5,651 nucleotides of DNA from the NCBI GenBank assembly GCA_003497555.1, contig DNNS01000089.1:1-5651 (forward strand), read 5' to 3'. Each line of letters starts with the position of its first letter. The stretch's first letter is position 1. The position numbers were made by a program, and so were the translations under genes. Shown in pieces: positions 1 to 5,651 of the stretch. Below the pieces are notes generated by a model. The model saw nothing but the letters and a program-made list of their open reading frames with translations, was not told the DNA's origin and did no database searches. This stretch comes from Spirochaetia bacterium. GTDB taxonomy: Bacteria; Spirochaetota; UBA12135.

Positions 1-447
1 AAAGCGGCGAAAGCGGCACACATTGGGGAGAGGATCTCAGGTTGATCAGAATACCGGAGAACGCGGTTTTGGCAGGTGATTTGAAAAAAGCTCTGCCTTG
101 ACAAGGAAATCTTCTTTGTACCTGATATAAAAGAAGGATGCGGATAAAAAACAACTGGCCATATAGTTACACAAGCTGTTCCTTTCAGCAAGTTGATATT
201 ATTTTATTAACTATTTCAAGAGACTCATCATGAGCAGAGGACACCCTAAACGGCTGTACCGGGCTATTTCATGGTGGGTTGACCGAACCAAAATAATTAA
301 AAATATAGTCGCGAGACCAACCCTGAAGTTAATTAAACTCATAGCGACCCTGAGCAGCCTCTGCCGTGAAACCTTTTATTAAATTATTATAGGTGCACAT
401 TCATTGTAGTATACATTATTATTCATACCAACACGATATGTTAAGAT
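1..447. other. Region without an intact gene; possible degraded coding sequence
   Basis: No ORF with a convincing ribosome site or recognisable product is present. On the minus strand one frame between 373 and 185 reads GFTAEAAQGRYEFN, stop, LQGWSRDYIFNYFGSVNPP, stop, NSPVQPFRVSSAHDESLEIV and on to a TGA at 185-187. Its composition is protein-like across two in-frame stops, so it may be another decayed gene tail. Overlapping it are a 43-codon minus-strand ORF (342-211) with a hydrophobic start and a 50-codon basic plus-strand ORF (230-382); neither is recognisable. Positions 1-18 contain a short tandem duplication of AAAGCGGC with one extra G. I see no tRNA, terminator with a clear U-run, or mobile-element end. 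Confidence 0.4.
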
Positions 448-1336
448 TTATTTGAATCCAATCCAATACCATGGTGAATTTTCAGTACCCAACGGTATGT
501 AATGTATTGTATTTTATTTTCGGATTTGATCATAATTCCCTTGATGTCCTTGAGAGTTCCGTCCAACATAATTGCGGAAATATAAGGAGCAGTATTATAC
601 GCAAATAACAATTCACCTCGAATTCTTCTTAAAAGGACAGGCGCGGTACCCATCTCTTTGATAAGTTTTCCCTGCATATATTCAGGACCGCTATTTCTGT
701 TCTCGGATACCATCCCTGTATTTCGAAACGAGCTAACAGTAGTGATTAAAATACTTTTTGAATAAATAAGAGGATATCATCAAGTGCTATTGCCGTCATT
801 GCTCCATGTTGATCAAAAGAAACACTTATATTGCTAAGTTGCGCTTTTACGGTATCGAGTCTTCCGGCCGCAAATTGATATTTTGGTGTATTAATAGTGA
901 GAAGCGTTTTATTTTTGTCTGTAAAAGACCAGATTATCTCTCCGGAAATTGATTTAAAAACACCTGGAGAAATATCAAGTACGGGCGAAGAATTTTTAGT
1001 TTCATCAAATAATTTTTTTCTGATTTTGTATATAAATCCAAGACTCGCCGGATATTCTTTATTGCCATTGTCTTTGTTTAATCCCATTTGACTAATAAAA
1101 TCTAAAAAATTATCTTCGTTTTTTCCATGTACTATATAAAAAACCTGCTCCGGGCTTTTTATGTATCCTTTTATAAAAGCAAGACTAAGTGTTGGCGATA
1201 GCGCCATACCGACAGGATTTCCGCTAAGTACAAGACACTCGCTAGTAATTGATTCGTTTTTAAAGTTCACCATATCGTTAAATACATGAATATCGACAAT
1301 AGGATAATCCTGAAATGCAGCATAGGCCGAATATAA
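448..1336 (-). pseudogene. C-terminal part of a diverged glycoside hydrolase paralogue, frameshifted twice
   Basis: Read with two frame changes, this aligns with the last third of the intact glycosidase in this window. AYAAFQDYP matches AYAAFQQLS, and SGEIIWSFTDKNKTLLTINTP matches the TKEITLDTKQKRFTVITP region. Next, SKSILITTVSSFRNTG matches SKRLLLIYSTDAVNTG, then MGTAPVLL matches LGKLPILV, and SAIMLDGTLKDIKG matches WALGLDGSRKEEIV. The first frame runs from 1336 to a TAA at 746. A missing base near 773-779 moves the reading to a second frame, and another near 495-500 moves it to a third, which ends PLGTENSPWYWIGFK with TAA at 448-450. The barrel and both catalytic glutamates are absent. It is visibly richer in A and T than the intact genes, so it is not a recent copy of them. 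Sequencing error could explain one shift, but not the missing front. Confidence 0.8.
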
Positions 1337-1518
1337 TCAAATGACGGCTTAGTCCAGTCCGGCGTGTTCCCTATCCAGCCGGGATAATTGTTAATGGATA
1401 TCACATCGGCGTATTCGAAACAAATATCCTTTTCGATTTGATACGTTGTTGTCGGTTCGGTACATTGTTTGTATGCCATTATTACTGTATGCCGCTTAAT
1501 TTGTGCTGTCAACATCAT
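1325..1518 (-). pseudogene. Fragment resembling a GH2 (beta-glucuronidase/beta-galactosidase-like) catalytic barrel
   Basis: About 60 residues in one frame carry the stretch YADVISINNYPGWIGN followed by PSFDYIRPML. In GH2 enzymes of the beta-glucuronidase type a similar D-V-I-x-x-N-x-Y-x-x-W pattern lies in the C-terminal TIM barrel, preceded by a phrase on prior conditions like RHTVIMAYKQ here. The piece has no N-terminal domains, no nucleophile region and no natural end. Its frame runs on to a TGA at 1267 through residues that look out of frame, while glycosidase homology resumes in another frame near 1327. The ATG at 1518 overlaps the preceding TGA (ATGA), which I take as chance. The family assignment is by pattern only. 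It could belong to another GH-A family. Confidence 0.45.
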
Positions 1519-1610
1519 CGCTCTGCTATCTCAAAGAAGAACGCCGGTCCTGCTTTTAACGCTCCCGTATCAATGACTACTTTCATTCTGCCTCTGACTG
1601 ATTCGAGCGT
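1515..1610 (-). pseudogene. 3' remnant of a second copy of the glycoside hydrolase gene
   Basis: Immediately after the TAA of the esterase, and in the same reading frame, come 31 codons and a TGA. They encode a tail matching the end of the intact glycosidase: MKVVIDTGALKAGPAFFFEI against MKITIDTAALKTGPAFFFEI. From that shared ATG to the stop I count 63 of 72 identical bases, including a perfect 32-base match (1521-1552 against 3032-3063). Similarity fades a few codons before the ATG. No start codon or catalytic part is left. This is best read as the stump of a tandem paralogue whose body was deleted. Alternatively a short recombination placed the 3' end here. Expression as a 31-residue readthrough extension of the esterase is possible but unlikely. 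Confidence 0.8.
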
Positions 1611-2951
1611 TTAATTTTGTATTCCAAGCTCGGAATATAAAAATGTTTTCAGCTCAGCACGCCAATTGCTGTCTCCCTTATGTCCAGCCGTAGGCATGTT
1701 GTGCATCCGCTTAGCACCGACCAACGCATTGAATGCGGTATAGACCGAAGACGGGGAACAGAGTGTATCGATGAAACCAACTGAGACCAGCGCCCGGGCT
1801 CTTATAGTTTGGGCAAAATTCACACAATCAAAATAGCGGGAGGCAGCGAGTTGCTTTTCTTCCGGCTTATCAGCGACCTGACTAATCCATTGCGGCCAGC
1901 CTGGAATACGGTCGACAAGCATGCCTCCATGATCGCATAGGGCTGGTACTGCGGCGGCCAAGGCGGTGATCTGCGGGCAAAGATAGGCGGTAATGAACGA
2001 TTGGCCGCCACCCATACTTCCGCCGGTCACCACGAACCGTTTTTTGTCCCACTCCGGTCGACCAGTCAGATATTTCCCGGCGCGATAGCAGGACAGAAAC
2101 ATCCGAAGATAATAAGAAGATTCGCGATTGCTACGCCCTTGCAGTTGCCAGCCCAATAGCCGACCTGTTCCCAGTTCCTTATAATAATCAATGGATTGTC
2201 CGTTTTCAATATCATGTGGATTGATATCTAGGGCTATCACCCCTCTTTTGGCATAGGCGGTGACGTTGGCAGGATTCAGTGAATATATACCGGCCCAGTT
2301 TACAAACAATATCGCAGGGAAGAGGCCATTACCTTTTGGCTTTGAGTAATAGCCGCGGATCTTACTGCCATTGATGTTGTCAAAAGTGATCGCGTAGGTT
2401 TCGATGGAATCACTAGTGACCTCTTGTAGTGGGATCATTATCTCATTTGCCGGGATCGCGTCCAGCCTGGCCTTTTGGGAATCCCAGAAGGTATCGAAGT
2501 CGTCAGGTTTAGGCTGGGACGGTCTCAGTTTTTCAGGTTCGCACCCTGCCCCAGCCTGCAACACGGGTAAACCGCTGTCAGAAGGGAAAACGTTCAGCAG
2601 GACAAAGCCCGGGCGCTTAAATTCATATTCTATGGCAACCGCCGGCTTGCTGGCGCTGAGGATGTACTCCCTGAGTGTCGGAGGCTGCCCCCCTTCAGTC
2701 AGGGAATATTTTCCAGGAAGATCCATGTGGGGAACACCCGTCAGCGTGATCGAGAAAATAACTTTTTCACCGACCGTGTAAAGGGCGGTTTGGCGATCCG
2801 CGGCGGCGGCGATCTTTACTTCCTGTGCGCCTACACCCGTTACGGCGATGATGGCGAGAAGAGGAAAGATCAGAAGATTATTTATAAAACCTTCGACAAT
2901 AAGCTTGCCTGAGGGATGATCTGCCGTGTTATTGTTCCTACTCCGTTCCAT
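1611..2951 (-). CDS. Secreted CE7-family esterase (acetyl xylan esterase / cephalosporin-C deacetylase-like)
   Basis: An alpha/beta hydrolase of 446 residues, likely removing O-acetyl groups from xylan-like or other acetylated oligosaccharides outside the cytoplasm. Residues 1-42 look like a signal peptide: a polar n-region, a hydrophobic run (LLIFPLLAIIAV) and cleavage after GVGA. Residues about 43-145 are a beta-rich N-terminal domain beyond the roughly 320-residue CE7 core. The core opens with the family-like PDDFDTFWDSQ. The nucleophile elbow GGSMGGG puts the serine at 312; SVGFIDTLCSP supplies the Asp (395) and PTAGHKGD the His (424), in correct order and spacing. The usual CE7 His-Glu pair is His-Lys here, and the RGQ motif is altered to LQGRSNRESSYY. 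I chose the ATG at 2951 because AAGGAG lies 8 bases upstream and the signal peptide then starts sensibly. The GTG at 3029 (472 residues) is the alternative. It follows the glycosidase gene by 74 bases, so the two are probably co-transcribed. Confidence 0.85.
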   Translation of the reverse strand: MERSRNNNTADHPSGKLIVEGFINNLLIFPLLAIIAVTGVGAQEVKIAAAADRQTALYTVGEKVIFSITLTGVPHMDLPGKYSLTEGGQPPTLREYILSASKPAVAIEYEFKRPGFVLLNVFPSDSGLPVLQAGAGCEPEKLRPSQPKPDDFDTFWDSQKARLDAIPANEIMIPLQEVTSDSIETYAITFDNINGSKIRGYYSKPKGNGLFPAILFVNWAGIYSLNPANVTAYAKRGVIALDINPHDIENGQSIDYYKELGTGRLLGWQLQGRSNRESSYYLRMFLSCYRAGKYLTGRPEWDKKRFVVTGGSMGGGQSFITAYLCPQITALAAAVPALCDHGGMLVDRIPGWPQWISQVADKPEEKQLAASRYFDCVNFAQTIRARALVSVGFIDTLCSPSSVYTAFNALVGAKRMHNMPTAGHKGDSNWRAELKTFLYSELGIQN

Positions 2952-2959
2952 GTTGTTTG

Positions 2960-2965
2960 CTCCTT
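2960..2965 (-). promoter_or_regulatory. Ribosome binding site deciding the esterase start
   Basis: On the minus strand the sequence reads AAGGAG, then 8 bases, then ATG at 2951. This is a near-ideal Shine-Dalgarno and spacing. The competing GTG at 3029 overlaps the stop of the glycosidase gene, and the sequence before it (TTTGAGATAGCAGAGAA) is the conserved 3' coding end of that gene rather than a dedicated site. The 26 residues between the two starts do not resemble a signal peptide or any part of the esterase family. Confidence 0.75.
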
Positions 2966-3025
2966 CATATGGTATTTCGTTTCCTGTCATTGCTAGTAAT
3001 GTTGCAGTACGACTAAAATCATTAT

Positions 3026-5651
3026 TCACTTCTCTGCTATCTCAAAGAAGAACGCCGGTCCTGTTTTCAACGCTGCCGTATCAATGGTTATTTTCATCAT
3101 GCCGCCGTCCGTGCTTACGGTTACGATCTCTTCCTTTCTGCTGCCGTCCAATCCAAGCGCCCATATCTTTTTCGACGCTGCATCAGCAACCGTGATGGCA
3201 ACGCGCAGTTTCCCCGTTTCAACAAGAATAGGCAGTTTTCCTAAATTGAACAGTGTTGTCCGGTCGTCGGAGGTCTCGTGCCCCGTGTTGACCGCATCTG
3301 TCGAATAGATGAGCAGGAGGCGTTTGCTTTTAGCAACACTTGCTCCATCGAGCGATGACAACGCAACGGTTGCGGATGCCGTGGTCTCCGCAACGGTCAT
3401 CTGTTTCAGTTCGGCTCGTTCGCCTGCATGGAGCGATACGCCCTCGGTGCGCGGCGTAATGACGGTGAAGCGTTTTTGTTTTGTGTCGAGGGTTATTTCC
3501 TTCGTGTCGCTTTGAAGTATACCGTTCGCGCCGCTTGAGATATTGTCAGCCGATAATATCCCGAGCGTTTTCATTTTGCTGACGATAGGATCTATCGCCT
3601 TGCTGTCGCCGCTCTCAACTATGTTCACCGCCCATTGTGAGACATCCATTGTGCTGCTACCATCTGCGGGGACCACGACCATGTCGGCTTTTCGGTAGGC
3701 AGGCAGTCCCGACGGTATCGATCCATTATACTGCAATCCGAAACCGCAGAGAAGCGCGATCTTGCTCTGTTCCCCGTTCATCATGCGGTTCATGTTCCCA
3801 TCATTGAAAATAAAACTGTCGTTTATTACCATTGCGGTCGTATGAGGGGATGGCGATACATCACCCCGCTGGTACAAAAACGCAGCGATGACCTGTCCCG
3901 CGCGAGCAACAGGATCGCGTCCATGATAGAAAGCGGTGAGCGGCTGTGACGCTTGCATAATGACTGGTTGATGTGCGAAGGTAATGGTGCTTAATTGCTG
4001 GAAAGCTGCGTATGCTGGAAAAAGCAGACCTTCTTCATGCCGGTATTTTCCCCAGTATACGGATGCATACTCAAGATTAAACAGCGGCCGATTGAGATAA
4101 CGGGCATCAGAGTTATTCCTGAAATAGCGGGCGTAGTTAATGATGGTGCTGTCCTGCGATATAACCGAGCCAACTTCGGAATATTTGCTGGGATGATTTG
4201 CATACGAGTGCATGGCAAGTGCATGGCTGTTGTTGCGTATCGCGTGACTGCGAAAACAGCTGATCACATCATACTGTGTGGTGAATCCCTTGAACCCTGT
4301 CGCGCGGGTCTCTTGTTCGTACCAGGAGAGAAGCTCTGTCTGGAGCTCTATGATGAACATGCCGAAATCATTACCGCGCGGTCCAAGTTCCCAACGCTGC
4401 TCCTGCTCGAAAAGTTGGACATCTGCGAACGACGAAATACCATCGGGCAAACGCTTTTTATCCGTGTTCCACTGCTGCTCTAGGGCAGATATCGTCCGAT
4501 ATTTTTTCTGTAGGAATTCCTGCCATCGTTTCGTCGCTGCTTGTGTGATATACGGGTCATCTTTGAATAGCATTGTTTCTATGGAAAGATCCTGTTCATT
4601 GTAGAATGTGATGCCCACAAGCGCGGGATCATCCGCATAGGTTATACCGGTGTTGGGGTTCACATGCTTCATGAATTTCGTCATCCCGGTTTTCCACATG
4701 TTGCGGATTGCTGTGTCAAAAAAGATGCGTTCTTTCCATCGGCGGGTTTGTGCAATGTTCCAGGCGAGGCCGCCTTTTTCAAAACCGTAGTAGGACATGA
4801 TGTCAAGGAAGGTGTAGATGCCGTTCTGTTTCAAAGAGTAAAAAAGATGATCGAATAGATCCAGCTTTTCCGTATCGAACTCACCGAATTTTGTTGATTG
4901 GATCATAAGGAATCTGTCTAGGTTCTGAAAGCGGACCATGGAGTAACCCTGGCGCTTGATAATGGTGACCCAGGCATCGAGATTCTTTTTCGTTTGTTCG
5001 GCATCTGCCCCGGCGAGCATCAATTCAGGATAATTCATCAGCCATTCCGGAACCTCATTAAACGAAAGGAACTGTACTGTTTTTCCCGGCTGCTTTTCGA
5101 ACATAAGCTGGCCGTTCCCATTGTTGACGGCACGGCCGTATTGCCCGGCAGGACCGCTCCCACTCAGAGCGCTTAGATCAAGTGCACTGCCCGCTGCGAT
5201 CTGTACCGATGACATGTCAATAGCTTTCCATAACGTATCTTCTTTGAATACGATCTTAATCCGTGTCGGGAGCGGCATGTTGCGTGAAGTAAGCGTTGCA
5301 CCGACAATGATCCAGAGCGCTTTGTCCGACGATTTAAAGTCGATGGCAGTAACTTCCAGCGGTGTGTCGCTGATATCGAACTTTGAGAGGTACACGCCCA
5401 CCGTTGAGTTGGGGTTCTCCTTTTTCACTACGACCGATGCATTTTCGAGGAAACTTGGTCTCCACCAGTCGGCAATATCTCTGCCGGAAAGTACATCACG
5501 CGAGATGGTCTTTCCGTCGGCAAGCTTAATGTTTATCGTGCCGATAAGGGATCCGTTTTTTTCGCTATTGTATGTTGTCGTGTGAAGTAGGTAAAGGAAG
5601 CGTGCTGGTTTGGATGGAATATCGATGTGCGGTGTTTTTTTTCCTTTAAAT
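3026..5651 (-). CDS. Large multi-domain glycoside hydrolase, clan GH-A type (5' end beyond the window)
   Basis: Probably a secreted retaining glycosidase; substrate and GH family are not assignable by eye. The frame is open to the right edge: 874 codons are visible and the true start lies outside. The GTG at 5428 is internal, because 74 protein-like codons precede it, including YLYLL-like and GRDIADWW motifs. Numbering from the first full codon, residues 1 to about 160 form a beta-sandwich domain. Residues about 195-565 form a TIM barrel starting near FLSFNEVPEWL. The strand-4 motif GITFYNEQD gives the likely acid/base Glu352 (codon 4595-4597), and FNLEYASVYWG gives the likely nucleophile Glu527 (codon 4070-4072). 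Residues about 600-710 are an alpha/beta linker domain, and about 715-874 a C-terminal beta-sandwich ending GPAFFFEIAEK. No frameshift is seen. The stop overlaps a GTG of the next frame by 4 bases (GTGA). Barrel assignment is confident; the exact family and signal peptide are unknown. Confidence 0.85.
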   Translation of the reverse strand, partial: FKGKKTPHIDIPSKPARFLYLLHTTTYNSEKNGSLIGTINIKLADGKTISRDVLSGRDIADWWRPSFLENASVVVKKENPNSTVGVYLSKFDISDTPLEVTAIDFKSSDKALWIIVGATLTSRNMPLPTRIKIVFKEDTLWKAIDMSSVQIAAGSALDLSALSGSGPAGQYGRAVNNGNGQLMFEKQPGKTVQFLSFNEVPEWLMNYPELMLAGADAEQTKKNLDAWVTIIKRQGYSMVRFQNLDRFLMIQSTKFGEFDTEKLDLFDHLFYSLKQNGIYTFLDIMSYYGFEKGGLAWNIAQTRRWKERIFFDTAIRNMWKTGMTKFMKHVNPNTGITYADDPALVGITFYNEQDLSIETMLFKDDPYITQAATKRWQEFLQKKYRTISALEQQWNTDKKRLPDGISSFADVQLFEQEQRWELGPRGNDFGMFIIELQTELLSWYEQETRATGFKGFTTQYDVISCFRSHAIRNNSHALAMHSYANHPSKYSEVGSVISQDSTIINYARYFRNNSDARYLNRPLFNLEYASVYWGKYRHEEGLLFPAYAAFQQLSTITFAHQPVIMQASQPLTAFYHGRDPVARAGQVIAAFLYQRGDVSPSPHTTAMVINDSFIFNDGNMNRMMNGEQSKIALLCGFGLQYNGSIPSGLPAYRKADMVVVPADGSSTMDVSQWAVNIVESGDSKAIDPIVSKMKTLGILSADNISSGANGILQSDTKEITLDTKQKRFTVITPRTEGVSLHAGERAELKQMTVAETTASATVALSSLDGASVAKSKRLLLIYSTDAVNTGHETSDDRTTLFNLGKLPILVETGKLRVAITVADAASKKIWALGLDGSRKEEIVTVSTDGGMMKITIDTAALKTGPAFFFEIAEK

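Noticed and set aside
98..131. TTGACA with TATAAA as a plus-strand promoter
   Set aside because: The spacing is 22 bases, outside the usual range, and no gene follows.
109..139. Imperfect inverted repeat ATCTTCTTT / AAAGAAGGAT as a terminator
   Set aside because: The stem is A/T-rich with a bulge and there is no clear T-run directly after it on either strand.
230..382. 50-codon basic plus-strand ORF
   Set aside because: No ribosome site precedes the ATG, there is no recognisable product, and it is on the strand opposite to everything else.
403..431. Possible minus-strand promoter TTGGTA, 17 bases, TACAAT
   Set aside because: The region is AT-rich, matches are partial and no convincing gene follows.
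2404..2912. Plus-strand ORFs opposite the esterase
   Set aside because: They are shadows of the esterase gene, whose triad and signal peptide are clear on the minus strand.
2980..3010. Imperfect palindrome with CATTGCTAGTAATG in the glycosidase-esterase gap, reminiscent of the ends of dispersed repeats
   Set aside because: Only one copy is in the window and the stem is short, so a repeat family cannot be claimed.
2952..3029. Extra 26-residue N-terminus for the esterase from the GTG at 3029
   Set aside because: The ATG at 2951 has an ideal Shine-Dalgarno, and the extension adds non-signal sequence before the signal peptide. The GTGA overlap is still a possible reinitiation site.
3995..4483. 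162-codon plus-strand ORF and overlapping shorter ones
   Set aside because: It is antisense to the catalytic barrel of the glycosidase and has no ribosome site or motif.
5121..5585. 154-codon plus-strand ORF
   Set aside because: It lies opposite the 5' part of the large glycosidase gene, which has recognisable domains and is open to the edge. Its translation resembles no family.

Overview
The window holds one large glycoside hydrolase gene that runs off the right edge, a secreted CE7-type carbohydrate esterase gene directly downstream of it, and then a stretch of broken glycosidase gene tails. All recognisable coding sequence is on the minus strand, so transcription runs from right to left. 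Large multi-domain secreted glycosidases, repeated paralogues of them and a CE7 esterase together suggest a polysaccharide-degrading bacterium. A Lentisphaerota/Kiritimatiellota/Planctomycetota-like (PVC) lineage is my guess from the protein style. It is an inference only, because no marker gene is present.

Layout, right to left. (1) 5651-3026: a 5'-truncated GH-A-clan glycoside hydrolase with an N-terminal beta-sandwich, a TIM barrel with both expected catalytic glutamates, and C-terminal accessory domains. (2) 2951-1611: a CE7/acetyl-xylan-esterase-like alpha/beta hydrolase with a signal peptide and an extra N-terminal domain. Its start is set by a good Shine-Dalgarno rather than by the GTG that overlaps the upstream stop. 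(3) 1610-1515: a 31-codon remnant nearly identical to the 3' end of gene 1, in frame after the esterase stop. (4) 1518 to about 1325: a fragment resembling the C-terminal barrel of a GH2 (beta-glucuronidase/beta-galactosidase-like) enzyme. (5) 1336-448: the C-terminal third of a second, more diverged and more AT-rich paralogue of gene 1, broken by two single-base frameshifts. (6) 447-1: no intact gene, with one interrupted frame that looks like possible degraded coding sequence.

Functionally, the intact pair looks like a two-gene operon for an acetylated glycan: the esterase would remove O-acetyl groups and the glycosidase would cleave the backbone or side chains outside the cytoplasm. The most notable feature is architectural. 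The esterase gene is bracketed by two direct copies of the same glycosidase 3' end, followed by pieces of at least two other glycosidase genes. This records repeated duplication, recombination and loss in a carbohydrate-utilisation locus. I see no CRISPR, RNA gene, transposase or phage gene.
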